A stretch of 64,000 nucleotides of DNA from Paractinoplanes pyxinae (GCF_026626335.1 NZ_JAPNTZ010000003.1:1-64000), one strand, 5' to 3'; positions 10,302-21,788 are shown, numbered from the stretch's first letter. The notes: generated by a model from the letters alone, not told the origin. Program-made: numbers and translations.

Positions 10302-11243
10302 GTGATCAACTTCCGGTACCACGTGGTGTCGCTCACCGCGGTCTTCCTGGCCCTGGCCATCGGCCTGGTCGTGGGCACCGCCGCGCTCAACGGTCCGGTG
10401 GCCGACAACCTCAAGAGCCAGATCACCGCGCTGAACAAAGACCTCGGCAACAAGCGGGACGAGATCAACCAGTACCGCGAGGAGATCAGCCGCAGCCAGG
10501 AGTTCGCCACCGAGATCGCGCCGACCGTGCTCAACGGCCGGCTCGCCGGCCGCAAGCTGGCCGTGCTGGCCCTGCCCGGCACCGACCAGTACGCCGACAA
10601 GGTGATCAACATGCTGACGATCGCCGGCGCCACGATCACGGCCAAGGTCACGGTGCAGGACAAGTTCTTCGACCCGGCCATCCAGCTCGACCTGCTCGAC
10701 CTGGCCAACGAGGCGTCGCAGCCGACCGTCCCGATCGCCGCCGTGCCGCTGAACAGCGACGGGGTCGAGACGGCCAGCGCCCAGCTCGCCCTCGCGCTGC
10801 TGCAGCGCAGCGGCACGACCACCACGCCGCCCTCCGCGAGCGATGTGACAGCGGTGCTGGCCGCCTACAGCGAGCAGAGCTACATCGCGGTCGACGACAA
10901 GGCGGTGGGCGGGGCCGAGGCCACCGTGATGATCACCGGCGCCCCGGCCGTCGACAAGGACGCCGCCAAGAAGGCCCAGTCGCTGGTCACCATGGCCACC
11001 CAGGTCAGCAAGAACCACCCGCTGGTGGTGGCCGGCGTCGGCGTGGGCGACGGCAACCTGATTTCGGCCGTACGCGGCGACCCGACGCTGGTCAAGTCGA
11101 TCTCCACGGTGGACAACGCCAGCACGGCCGACGGTCAGGTGGCCACGGCCATGGCCACCGCCGAGCGCGTGGTCGACGACAAGGCCGGCCAGTACGGCCT
11201 GGCCGCCGGCGCCGCCTCGCTGGTGCCCAAGGCCGCCTCGTAG
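10302..11243 (+). CDS. steB: SteB/MctB-family membrane protein
   Basis: The 313-residue protein has an N-terminal membrane anchor (residues 10-28), a coiled coil (about 35-68) and a large extracytoplasmic domain. It matches the family annotated as copper transporter MctB (Rv1698) in mycobacteria and as SteB, the SteA partner, in corynebacteria. The SteA neighbour favours the division role here. The GTG start (VINFRYHVVSLTAVFLALAIG) follows an ACGGGGC sequence. Confidence 0.85.
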   Translation: MINFRYHVVSLTAVFLALAIGLVVGTAALNGPVADNLKSQITALNKDLGNKRDEINQYREEISRSQEFATEIAPTVLNGRLAGRKLAVLALPGTDQYADKVINMLTIAGATITAKVTVQDKFFDPAIQLDLLDLANEASQPTVPIAAVPLNSDGVETASAQLALALLQRSGTTTTPPSASDVTAVLAAYSEQSYIAVDDKAVGGAEATVMITGAPAVDKDAAKKAQSLVTMATQVSKNHPLVVAGVGVGDGNLISAVRGDPTLVKSISTVDNASTADGQVATAMATAERVVDDKAGQYGLAAGAASLVPKAAS

Positions 11244-11267
11244 CACCGATTCTCTAAACTTCCCGCC

Positions 11268-12101
11268 ATGGCAACCCTCCGTTCGTTCGGCGCCGGCGCG
11301 GCCGTGGCCCGGGCCGCTCTCGCCTGGATCCGTCGTGACCAGCACGCCGGCGCGCTCGAGCGCACGAACTTCCACGGCCGCACGGTCACCCTCGCGGGTG
11401 GTCCGGCGCTCGCCCTCGGCGCCACCACGGCCGCCGCACTGGGCGCGGGCAGCGGCCGGCTGGCTGCGGCCGCGGTCACGGCCGGCGCGGTGTCGGGCGC
11501 GGTCGGCCTGTACGACGACATCGTCGGCAACCGGCCCGAGCAGAAGGCGGCCAAGGGCTTCGCCGGTCACCTGGGCGCGCTGCGCGAGGGCCGGGTCACC
11601 AGCGGGCTGGTGAAGATCGCCGGGGTGGGCGCGGCCGGCCTGGTGGCCGGCGCGCTGATCGGCAGCGACCGGCCCAGCCGGGCCGGGCGTGCGGCCGACG
11701 TGCTGCTGGGCGCGGGTGTCATCGCCGGGATGGCCAATCTCGTCAACCTGCTCGACCTGCGCCCGGGCCGGGCCATCAAGGCCGGGGCGGTCATCGGCGC
11801 GCCGCTGGCCGTGGGCCGCCGCGGTGGCATCGCGGCGGGCACGCTCGGCGCCTCGGCCGCGCTGCTCCCCGACGACCTGGGCGAAGAGATCATGCTGGGC
11901 GACTCGGGCGCGAACGCGCTGGGCGCCCTGCTCGGCGTGGCCCTGGTGGCGCGCAGCGGCCCGGCCGGGCGGCTGGCCGCGCTGGCCGTGCTGGGCGCGC
12001 TGACCGCGGCCAGTGAGAAGGTCAGCTTCACCAAGGTCATCCAGGACACGCCGTGGCTCCGCGCCGTCGACGAGCTGGGCCGCCGCCCTCCGCAGGCGTG
12101 A
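11268..12101 (+). CDS. MraY/WecA-like (GT4-type) polyprenyl-phosphate transferase homologue
   Basis: A 277-residue multi-spanning protein with the motif order of polyprenyl-phosphate phosphosugar transferases: YDDIVGNR (residues about 84-91), MANLVNLLDLRPGRA (about 155-169) and LGDSGANALGALLG (about 208-221). It is shorter than MraY (about 320-360 residues), and the usual second motif NxxDGxDG is reduced to NLLDLRPG. It may transfer an unknown sugar phosphate to a lipid carrier, or be a degenerate paralogue. It overlaps murJ by four bases. Confidence 0.7.
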   Translation: MATLRSFGAGAAVARAALAWIRRDQHAGALERTNFHGRTVTLAGGPALALGATTAAALGAGSGRLAAAAVTAGAVSGAVGLYDDIVGNRPEQKAAKGFAGHLGALREGRVTSGLVKIAGVGAAGLVAGALIGSDRPSRAGRAADVLLGAGVIAGMANLVNLLDLRPGRAIKAGAVIGAPLAVGRRGGIAAGTLGASAALLPDDLGEEIMLGDSGANALGALLGVALVARSGPAGRLAALAVLGALTAASEKVSFTKVIQDTPWLRAVDELGRRPPQA

Positions 12102-13828
12102 GCGACACCCGCGGCGGCGGGCCCGGCGAGCCGCGAGGCGCGACCGCCGAGCCGGCCACGAGCAACGCCGAGCTTGACGCGAGGACCGCCGAGCCGGCCG
12201 CGAAGAACGCCGAACCTGACGCGAGGAACGCCGAGCCGGCCGCGACGAACGCCGAGCCGGCCGGGAGGATTGTCGGCCCTGGCGCGAAGATCGCGGGCGC
12301 GGCGGCGCTGATCACCGTGCTCACTGTGGTCGCGCGAATCGCCGGGTTCGGGCGGACCTTCGTCTTCCTGCACACCGTCGGCCACGAGGATCTGGCCGAC
12401 ATCTACAACGCCGCCAACACGATTCCCAACATCGTCTTCGAGCTGGTGGCCGGCGGCGCCCTGGCCAGCCTGGTCGTGCCGCTCCTGGCCGGCGCGGTCG
12501 CGGCCGGTGACCGGGAGCGGGTCAACGCGGTCGCGTCGGCGCTGCTCGGCTGGGTGCTCGTGCTTCTGGTTCCGCTGGCGATCCTCGTACGCCTCCTGGC
12601 CGGGCCGATAGCCGGGCTGCTGCCGGACGTGCCGGTCGAGCATCAGCAGACCGCGGCCGACATGCTCCGGGTGTTCTCGTGGCAGCTGCCGCTGTACGGC
12701 CTGGGCATCGTGCTGACCGGTGTCCTGCAGGCCCACCACCGATTCGCCTGGCCGGTCATCGCGCCGCTGCTGTCCAGCGTCACGGTGATGGGGGCCTATC
12801 TGGCGTACGCGTCGGTCGACGGCGCCGGGACCGACTTCCCGGGGCTGAGCAGCACCGGCGAGGCGATCCTGGCCTACGGCACCACCGCCGGGGTCGCCGT
12901 GCTCGCGCTCTGCCTGCTGATCCCGATTCTGAAGCTGCGCCTGCGGCTGCGGTGGACGCTGCGCTTCCCCGGCGACGAGGGCCGCCAGGCCGTCCGGCTC
13001 GGCTGGGCGGGTGCGGTCACCGTGGGGTCGCAACAGGTCATGCTCGTCGTGGCGATCGCCCTCACGGCCGGCGGAGGCCTCGCGCTCTACAACACCGCGC
13101 AGACCGTCTTCCTGCTGCCGTGGGCGGTGCTGGCCGTGCCGGTGGCCACCGCGGTCTATCCCTCGCTGTCGGCCGCCGCCAGCCACGGGGACGAAGCGGC
13201 GTACCGAAAAGCCCTGTCCACCAGCACGCGGTCGGTGATGCTGCTGGCCGGGCTGGGCGCGGCTGCCCTGATCGCGCTGGCCGGCCCGATCGCCTATCTG
13301 ATCGGCGCCGCCCCCGCGTCGGGCGGCATCGTCGCCTTCGCGCCCGGCCTGCTCGGCTACGCGTTGTTCGCCCTTCTCTCGCGGGCGCTCTATGCGCGCG
13401 GGGCCACGGTTGCCGCGGCGGGCTCGACGGCGGCCGGATGGATCGTCGGCGCCGGCGTGGCTCTGATTCTCTCGCGGGCGGGTGACGACGTGTTCACGCT
13501 GGGGCTGGCCAATGCGGTCGCGATGTCGGTCATCGGACTTTTGCTGGTGCTGGCCGTCCGCCGGCACGCCGGGCCGGCCGCGCTCGCCGGGCTGGGCCGG
13601 ATCACGCTGGTCACACTGGTCGCGGGCGGCCTGGCCGCGCTCGCCGGGTGGGGTGTGGTGGTGGGCGTGGGCCACCTGTTCGGCGACACCCCGCAGGCTG
13701 TTCCCAGCATCGTGCAAGGCATATTGGGTGGGCTCGCCGTGCTGGTGGCCTTCGTCGGCGCCGCCTATCCGATGGCCCGGCGCGATCTGGCGCCGCTGGC
13801 CCGCCGCCTGCGGCGCCGCGCGGCCTGA
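12098..13828 (+). CDS. murJ: Lipid II flippase MurJ (MviN) family
   Basis: The 576-residue protein carries a hydrophilic Ala/Glu/Pro N-terminal extension with NAEP(A/D)A repeats (residues 1-60). The MATE-like MurJ core follows, with about 14 membrane segments, starting ALITVLTVVARIAGFGRTF. MurJ moves lipid II across the membrane for peptidoglycan synthesis. The GTG at 12098 overlaps the previous stop. Its place beside an MraY-like enzyme and a glycosyltransferase suggests an envelope operon. Paralogues are common in actinobacteria, so it may not be the only flippase. Confidence 0.85.
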   Translation: MSDTRGGGPGEPRGATAEPATSNAELDARTAEPAAKNAEPDARNAEPAATNAEPAGRIVGPGAKIAGAAALITVLTVVARIAGFGRTFVFLHTVGHEDLADIYNAANTIPNIVFELVAGGALASLVVPLLAGAVAAGDRERVNAVASALLGWVLVLLVPLAILVRLLAGPIAGLLPDVPVEHQQTAADMLRVFSWQLPLYGLGIVLTGVLQAHHRFAWPVIAPLLSSVTVMGAYLAYASVDGAGTDFPGLSSTGEAILAYGTTAGVAVLALCLLIPILKLRLRLRWTLRFPGDEGRQAVRLGWAGAVTVGSQQVMLVVAIALTAGGGLALYNTAQTVFLLPWAVLAVPVATAVYPSLSAAASHGDEAAYRKALSTSTRSVMLLAGLGAAALIALAGPIAYLIGAAPASGGIVAFAPGLLGYALFALLSRALYARGATVAAAGSTAAGWIVGAGVALILSRAGDDVFTLGLANAVAMSVIGLLLVLAVRRHAGPAALAGLGRITLVTLVAGGLAALAGWGVVVGVGHLFGDTPQAVPSIVQGILGGLAVLVAFVGAAYPMARRDLAPLARRLRRRAA

Positions 13829-13840
13829 GAAGGAGGTTCC

Positions 13841-14947
13841 GTGGGCGACGACTGGCGGGGTTCGGTGGCTCTGGTGCTGGCCTCCAGCACGGGCGGCGTC
13901 GGCCAGCACGTCGCCTCGCTGGCCCGCGGCCTGGTCGCGGCCGGCTCCGAGGTGCTGGTGTGCGGCCCGGCGGCCACCGACGAGCTGTTCGGCTTCGCCG
14001 CCCTGGGCGCCACGTTCGTCCCGGTCGAGATCCCGGCCAGCCCGGGCCCGCAGGACGCCGGCGCCGTCCGTCAGATGCGCGCCGCCCTGTCCGCCCGCCG
14101 TCCCGACGTGGTGCATGCGCACGGCTTCCGCGCCGCCTTCGTCGCGCAGCTCGCACGCTCCGGCACGCCGCTGGTGGTCACCTGGCACAACGCCGTGCTC
14201 TCCCGCAAGGGGCTGCGCGGGCAGGCGTCCCTGCTGGTGGAAAGGATCGTCGCCCGCAGCGCGAGCCTCACCCTGGGCGCCTCGGACGACCTGGTCGAGC
14301 GGGCCACCGAGCTCGGCGCCCGCCGGGCCCGCCTCGGCGCCGTCGCCGCGCCCACCCTGCCCACGCCGAAGCGCACCCGCTCGGCCGTGCGGGCCGAGTT
14401 CCGGCTGCCCGCCGGCACCCCGCTGATCCTGTCGGTCGGCCGCCTGCACCCGCAGAAGCGCTACGACGTGCTGGTCGACGCGTCCGCCCGCTGGCGCGAC
14501 CTCGACCCCCCGCCGGTGGTCGTCGTGGCCGGATCCGGGCCCAGCTACATGTTCCTGGCCCAGCGGGCGTCGCAGAAGCACGCGCCGTTCCACCTGCTCG
14601 GCCGGCGCAACGACGTGGCCGACCTGCTGCTCGGGGCCGACCTGGCCGTGATCACCAGCGACTGGGAGGCCCGCCAGCTGTTCGCGCAGGAGGTGCTCGA
14701 GGCCGGGGTGCCCCTGATCAGCACGGCCGTGGGCGGACTGCCGGGACTGGTCGGCGACGCGGCCGTCCTGATTCCGCCCGACGACGTCGACGCGCTCGAC
14801 AACGCCGTACGGGAAATGCTTTCCGATTCTGATCTGCGGGCCGACTATGCCGCCCGAGGGCCGGCGCGGGCCGCCACCTGGCCCCGCGAGGCCGACACCG
14901 TGGCCGACGTCCTGAAGGCGTACGCCGAAGTGACGGGCCGTTCGTGA
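13841..14947 (+). CDS. GT4-family glycosyltransferase
   Basis: The 368-residue GT-B fold enzyme has an N-terminal glycine-rich loop (STGGVGQHVASLARGL) and a linker HPQKRYDVLVDA. Its C-terminal nucleotide-sugar site has the EVLEAGVPLISTAVGGLPGLV motif typical of GT4 retaining transferases. The start GTG 13841 follows GAGAAGGAGG. It is coupled to the membrane protein downstream (GTGA overlap) and lies right after murJ. It probably glycosylates a lipid carrier or envelope polymer; donor and acceptor are unknown. Confidence 0.82.
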   Translation: MGDDWRGSVALVLASSTGGVGQHVASLARGLVAAGSEVLVCGPAATDELFGFAALGATFVPVEIPASPGPQDAGAVRQMRAALSARRPDVVHAHGFRAAFVAQLARSGTPLVVTWHNAVLSRKGLRGQASLLVERIVARSASLTLGASDDLVERATELGARRARLGAVAAPTLPTPKRTRSAVRAEFRLPAGTPLILSVGRLHPQKRYDVLVDASARWRDLDPPPVVVVAGSGPSYMFLAQRASQKHAPFHLLGRRNDVADLLLGADLAVITSDWEARQLFAQEVLEAGVPLISTAVGGLPGLVGDAAVLIPPDDVDALDNAVREMLSDSDLRADYAARGPARAATWPREADTVADVLKAYAEVTGRS

Positions 14948-17166
14948 GAGTTCTTGACCGCCTGCGACGAGTCCGGCCGGCGTCGATGCCGGTCCGGCGG
15001 CGCGTGGCGACGTGGGTGCCCTACCTGATGGTGGCGCTGATCGCGGTGGCCGGCATCGTCGGGCTGACGATCCGCCCGGCCACCGACAACAACACCGGCA
15101 CCGCCGACTACGTGATCGTGGCCGGATCGGCCGGTCTGCGCTGGGACGACCTCGACCCGCAGCGCACGCCCACGCTCTGGTCGGAGGCGTCGAAGGGTTC
15201 GATCGGGTGGCTCTCGGTGCGCTCGGCGATGCGGGTGACCTGTCCCTCCGACGGGTGGCTGACACTGGGCGCGGGCAACTACGCGGCGTGGCCCCGGCAC
15301 ACCACGGGAAGCCAGTGCGAGCCGGCCGCGCCCGCGCTCACCCAGCCCGACGATATCGGCGCCAACCTCACCGACCAGCGCTCGGTCGTTCAGGACAATC
15401 AAGACCGGCTTCCGTACGGGGCGGTTCCCGGCGCCCTGGCCGAGTCGGTGCGCTGCACGTACGCGTTCGGCCCGGCGGCGGCGATGGCGGCCGCCCGCCC
15501 GTTCGGCCGCGTCGACAAGTACCAGCCGTCCCTGCCCGCCGACGCCACCGGCCTGCTGTCGGAGTGCAACCTCAGCATCGTCGACCTGGGAACCATCTCG
15601 GGCAGCGGCGCCCAGCGGCAGGAGCAGGTGCGCGCGGCCGACGCCATCCTGGCCCGGATCGTCGCCGCCCGCCCGCAGCGCTCTCTGCTCATGGTGGCCG
15701 GCGTGTCCGACACCGAGCGTTCCTCGCGCCTGCACGTGGCCATCGCCGAGGGGGAGGGCTGGAACGGCGGCTGGCTGACCTCGGCCGGCACCGGCCGCGA
15801 CGGCTACCTGCAGCTCATCGACCTGGCCCCGACGGTGCTGACGGCCCTGGCCAAGCCCGCGCCCGAGAAGCTGTTCGCCGGGCGCACGGCCGCGGTGGTC
15901 GAGGGACGACCGGCCGACGTCGCCGACGCCATGCTGGGTGTGCACAACGCCGACCACCGCTCGGTGGCCCAGAACGCGGTGGCCGGCATCTTCTTCAAGG
16001 TGCTGGCCGGGCTTCAGATCCTGATGTTCCTGCTGGCCGTGCCCGTGATGGTGCGGGCCCGCCGGCACACCGGGCCGCGGGGACCCGCGCTGCCCTCGGC
16101 CCGGCTGGTCGCCGTCCTCGAACTGGCCCTGATCGCCGCCGCGCTGGCCATCCCGGCCGCGCTGCTGGCCGACGCCACCCCGTGGTGGCGCTACGGCCAT
16201 CCGGCCTGGGTGTTCGGCAGCGTCACGGCCCTGTTCATCGTGATCGGCACCGCGCTGGTGCGGCTGGCGCCCCGCTACGGGCGCACGCTGTGGCCGCTCG
16301 GGGCGACCGCCGGCATCGGGGCCGTGGTCGTCGGCTTCGACCTCCTCACCGGCGCGCAGCTGCAGCTCAACGGCGTGGCCGGCTACTCCGCGGTGTCGGG
16401 TGGCCGGTACGCCGGGGTAGGCGGCGTCGGGCTCGGGGTCTTCGTGGCCGGGTTGCTCGTGCTGGCCGGCTCGCTGGGCCAGTGGATCGCCAAGCCGTGG
16501 CGGCCGGTCGTGGTGGTGCTGATCGGCGGCGTCGGCGTGGTCATCGTGGGCAGCCCGTACCTGGGCGCCGACCCGGTGGGCGCGATCGCCGTGACGGCCG
16601 GGGTCTGCGTGGCCGCCGCCATCACCACGGGCGGCTGGCTGACGTTCTCGCGCTTCGCCTGGGCCGCGCTGGCCGGGCTGGCCGTCACCATCGGCTTCGC
16701 GGTGGTCGACCTGCGCCGCCCGGCGGCCGACCAGGGCATCGTGGGGCGGCTGCTGACCGAACTGGGCAACGGCACCGCCGGGCCGGCCATGCAGCGCGCG
16801 GCCGCCGCCAACGGGCAGGCCCTGCTGGACAGCCCGCTGACGTTCCTGGCCGTGGCCGGGGTGCTGATGCTCGCGTTCTGCCAGTTCTCGCCGTGGGGCG
16901 GGCTCAACCGGCTCTTCGGGCTGCATCCGGCGCTACGGGCGGCCGGGGCCGGGGTCACCGTGGCCGTCCTGATCGCGGGCGTGCTCAACGGGTCGGCGCT
17001 GACTGTGGCCGGGGCGGCCGCGGCCACCGCCGTGCCGACGGCCGTGCTCACTGCGCTCCGGGTACTGCTGCACGCCGCCGACCGTACGAGACCGGAGGGT
17101 GAGACCGACGGCCCGGGCGGACCGGCGTTGCGCGTTCCGGCGCATGATCGTGGCTCCTCTGGGTAG
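14944..17166 (+). CDS. Large membrane protein with alkaline-phosphatase-like ectodomain
   Basis: The 740-residue protein has one membrane segment at residues 25-46, an extracytoplasmic domain of about 310 residues, then ten or so further membrane segments from about residue 355. The ectodomain (WSEASKGSIGWLSVRS, CPSDGWLTLGAGNYA, IDLAPTVLTAL) resembles alkaline-phosphatase-superfamily folds. I cannot point to a complete metal site. It overlaps the GT4 gene by four bases, so a role in building or trimming an envelope glycan is plausible. No named function. Confidence 0.65.
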   Translation: MRVLDRLRRVRPASMPVRRRVATWVPYLMVALIAVAGIVGLTIRPATDNNTGTADYVIVAGSAGLRWDDLDPQRTPTLWSEASKGSIGWLSVRSAMRVTCPSDGWLTLGAGNYAAWPRHTTGSQCEPAAPALTQPDDIGANLTDQRSVVQDNQDRLPYGAVPGALAESVRCTYAFGPAAAMAAARPFGRVDKYQPSLPADATGLLSECNLSIVDLGTISGSGAQRQEQVRAADAILARIVAARPQRSLLMVAGVSDTERSSRLHVAIAEGEGWNGGWLTSAGTGRDGYLQLIDLAPTVLTALAKPAPEKLFAGRTAAVVEGRPADVADAMLGVHNADHRSVAQNAVAGIFFKVLAGLQILMFLLAVPVMVRARRHTGPRGPALPSARLVAVLELALIAAALAIPAALLADATPWWRYGHPAWVFGSVTALFIVIGTALVRLAPRYGRTLWPLGATAGIGAVVVGFDLLTGAQLQLNGVAGYSAVSGGRYAGVGGVGLGVFVAGLLVLAGSLGQWIAKPWRPVVVVLIGGVGVVIVGSPYLGADPVGAIAVTAGVCVAAAITTGGWLTFSRFAWAALAGLAVTIGFAVVDLRRPAADQGIVGRLLTELGNGTAGPAMQRAAAANGQALLDSPLTFLAVAGVLMLAFCQFSPWGGLNRLFGLHPALRAAGAGVTVAVLIAGVLNGSALTVAGAAAATAVPTAVLTALRVLLHAADRTRPEGETDGPGGPALRVPAHDRGSSG

Positions 17167-19556
<2,390 letters not shown>

Positions 19557-19566
19557 CTCGGCCGAC

Positions 19567-19590
19567 GCGGGCCGGCCGCCACCGGCCCGC
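19567..19590 (+). terminator. Strong GC hairpin after the pyrG-nudix operon
   Basis: GCGGGCCGG at 19567-19575 pairs with CCGGCCCGC at 19582-19590 across a six-base loop, 11 bases after the Nudix stop. No T-run follows, so it may act as a weak or Rho-assisted terminator or a 3'-end stabiliser. Confidence 0.5.
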
Positions 19591-20063
19591 GCCTGCCGAT
19601 ATGCCGGCGCCCACCCCCAGGGGACGCCGCATTCCCTGCGCCACAACGGTTTTACGCTTCAGCCACTGTGGACTGACGGCAATCATGTTCTCCCGCGTTC
19701 CTGATCCCGGCAATCTGCCGTTCGGCGATGCCGGAGGCGCTTGGCGGCCGTCGTCTCCAACCGTTCAGGTGAGCCGGTGGGCACACGTCAACCGCTAGGT
19801 CGCGTCCCGTCGATCACACATAGGGGCGAGGCGCCGCCTGGGCCCCGCGATGGGGCTCGACGACGCCCACGGGAGTCGGTGACCCACTGAGCCGGGCGGT
19901 AATTTTCAAGATTTTCTTTTGAGGGTGCTGAGCTGGGGATTTATGGCGGAGCTAAGGGCGAAATGGGGGGTGTGCGGGGGTGGGGCGTTGAACCGGGCGG
20001 CGGGTGAGGGCCGTACTGCGGCGCAACACCGGTGACATCGACGTCCAACGACGAGGAGTGGTC
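19591..20063. other. Long non-coding interval before the repeat protein
   Basis: No convincing gene is seen in this about 470-base interval. Its last third contains an unusually A/T-rich patch (about 19899-19945, with TTTTCAAGATTTTCTTTT) that may hold the promoter for the gene at 20064. This is the left edge of the accessory region that separates the Nudix gene from ald-xerD. Confidence 0.5.
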
Positions 20064-21032
20064 ATGAGGTCCCGCACGTACCGACGACGGAACGACGGCA
20101 ACCGGCGCAAGACGATCGGCGCGGTGGTGGTCGCGGGTGTGGTCGTCGCCATGGGTGTGACCGGGCTTCAGCTGGCCTCGGCGTCCACCGACCCCAAGGC
20201 CGTGAACCTGGTGACAGTGGACGGTCAGCAGTTCGACGTCTCGAAGTGTGCGGACGTGCAGGTCAACGCGGGCGCGGTGGTCTGTGACGGCGAGGAGCTG
20301 GCGCCGGTCGAGCAGCAGGCGCCCGGTGACGCGGCAGCCGCCTCGGCGGCAGCGCTCGAGACGGCGTGTGACACGTTCGCGGCCGATGCGGCGGCGGCCG
20401 CGGGCGAAGGCGAGCAGGCGGGCGAAGGCGAGCAGGCGGGCGAGGAAGCGGCGCCCGGATCGCCGGCGGCCAAGGCGGCCAACAAGGCGCAAGCCAAGAA
20501 GTGGGCCAAGGTGCTGAAGGCCCGTGCGGCGGCCAAGGGTGAGAAGGCGGCGGGCGCGGGCAAGGGCAAGGCGGCCGGCGGCGAGAAGGCCGGCGAGGAA
20601 GCCGGTGCGGGCCAGGAGGCCGGTGCCGGCGAGGAAGCGGGCGCGGGCGAAGAGGCCGGTGCCGGCGAGGAAGCCGGTGCGGGCGAAGAGGCCGGTGCTG
20701 GTGAAGAGGCCGGTCAGGGTGAGGACGCGGGCGCCGGTGCGGCTGACGCGGCGGCCAAGGCTGTCGCTTCGGCTCAGCAGAGCCTGCTGCAGGCCTGCCT
20801 GGCGCTGGCCGACGTGAAGGCGGCGGCCGGGATCGGCGCCGGCGGCGACGCCGGTCAGGGCGAGGACGCGGGCGCCGGTGAGGAAGCCGGCCAGGGCGAG
20901 GACGCCGGTGCCGGTGAGGAAGCCGGTCAGGGCGAAGAGGCCGGTGCTGGCGAAGAAGCCGGTGCGGGCGACGAGGCGGGCGCCGAGGGCGGCGCCGCCG
21001 ACGAAGGCGCAGCTCCGGCCGCGAAGAAGTAA
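20064..21032 (+). CDS. Exported Gly/Ala/Glu-repeat protein
   Basis: The 322-residue protein has a basic N terminus and a signal or anchor segment (residues 15-38, ending LQLASAS). A short conserved-looking domain with two cysteines follows (DVSKCADVQV, VVCDGEEL). The rest is Ala/Lys and then Gly-Ala-Glu-Glu repeats (GAGEEA, GQGEDAGA) from about residue 170 to the end AAPAAKK. ATG 20064 follows GAGGAG. The composition is that of an acidic, flexible wall-spanning or surface protein. No family recognised. Confidence 0.75.
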   Translation: MRSRTYRRRNDGNRRKTIGAVVVAGVVVAMGVTGLQLASASTDPKAVNLVTVDGQQFDVSKCADVQVNAGAVVCDGEELAPVEQQAPGDAAAASAAALETACDTFAADAAAAAGEGEQAGEGEQAGEEAAPGSPAAKAANKAQAKKWAKVLKARAAAKGEKAAGAGKGKAAGGEKAGEEAGAGQEAGAGEEAGAGEEAGAGEEAGAGEEAGAGEEAGQGEDAGAGAADAAAKAVASAQQSLLQACLALADVKAAAGIGAGGDAGQGEDAGAGEEAGQGEDAGAGEEAGQGEEAGAGEEAGAGDEAGAEGGAADEGAAPAAKK

Positions 21033-21097
21033 GGCGTACGGGGGCGCGGCTCCGGCTGCGAAGAAGTAAGGCGCGCGGCGAGGAAGTAAGGCGCGCG
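21012..21097 (+). repeat. Repeated 3' end (stop-codon context) of the repeat protein
   Basis: The 25 bases spanning the last codons and stop (21012-21036) recur at 21049-21073 with one change. A shorter third copy (GAGGAAGTAAGGCGCGCG) lies at about 21080-21097. The second copy would encode GGAAPAAKK-stop in another frame, so it looks like a fossil of 3'-end duplication. Confidence 0.75.
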
Positions 21098-21128
21098 AGA
21101 AAACGAAGCAGTAGCCAGCCCGCGAACG

Positions 21129-21171
21129 GCGGCGGTGTGGGGACCATCCCGGCCCACACCGCCGCTTTGCT
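21129..21171 (+). terminator. Intrinsic terminator, probably bidirectional
   Basis: GCGGCGGTGTGGG (21129-21141) pairs perfectly with CCCACACCGCCGC (21153-21165) over an 11-base loop, followed by TTTGCTTT. It lies between the convergent repeat-protein gene and the TetR gene. Confidence 0.85.
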
Positions 21172-21197
21172 TTGCGGGCCTGCGCCAAGCGCGGCAG

Positions 21198-21779
21198 TCA
21201 GCTGTGGCCGCGGACCAGGGGCAGGAACACCTCGTCGACTATTTCGACCAAGACCTCGTCGGGAACGGACGGGATACCGCGCATCGCGTACTCGGCGCGC
21301 AGCAGCATCATCGGCGTCGCCGCTACGCGGGGATGGACGGCCGCGGCAGGCGCCTCGCCCCGGGTCACGGCTCGTTCGAGCATGGTGAGCCAGGCGCGGT
21401 CCATGGTGTCCACACCGGAACGCTCTCGCATGAGGGCTATGAGCTGTGGATCGTCGGCTGCGGCGGCGAGCAGGCCGCGCAGGATGGCTCCGTGCGGTGA
21501 CGACCACGTCTCGTTCGCCTGCCGCAGCATCTCGAGGGCGTCGGTCCGTAGGGAGCCCGTGTCCGGGGCAGGCATCGCGGCGTCGGACAGGTGGCGGTAG
21601 GCCGCGATGCCCAGCGCCGCGCGGTGCGGCCACCGGCGGTAGATGGCGTTCTTGTTCGTCCCGGCGCGGGCGGCGACCCGGTCCATCGTCATTCCCGCGT
21701 AGCCGGACTCGCGTAGTTCCTCCGCCGCGGCGAGGAGGATCGCTCGCTCCAGTTCCTCGCCTCGGCGTCTTGTGCCCAT
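21198..21779 (-). CDS. TetR-family transcriptional regulator
   Basis: The 193-residue protein has an N-terminal TetR helix-turn-helix (residues 10-56: MTMDRVAARAGTNKNAIYRRWPHR) and a helical ligand-binding domain. It is divergent from the gene at 21840, with two identical-architecture palindromes between them. It probably represses itself and that gene. The ligand is unknown. Confidence 0.9.
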   Translation of the reverse strand: MGTRRRGEELERAILLAAAEELRESGYAGMTMDRVAARAGTNKNAIYRRWPHRAALGIAAYRHLSDAAMPAPDTGSLRTDALEMLRQANETWSSPHGAILRGLLAAAADDPQLIALMRERSGVDTMDRAWLTMLERAVTRGEAPAAAVHPRVAATPMMLLRAEYAMRGIPSVPDEVLVEIVDEVFLPLVRGHS

Positions 21780-21788
21780 GCCTTGTAG

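Noticed and set aside
11567..15265. Very long minus-strand open frame (1232 codons)
   Set aside because: It runs antisense through the MraY-like, murJ, GT4 and membrane-protein genes. It is a by-product of GC-biased third positions; its translation is Arg/Gly/Pro-rich and matches no domain.
19613..19798. Possible small gene after the Nudix gene
   Set aside because: No ribosome site, poor codon bias and overlap with a terminator-like region.
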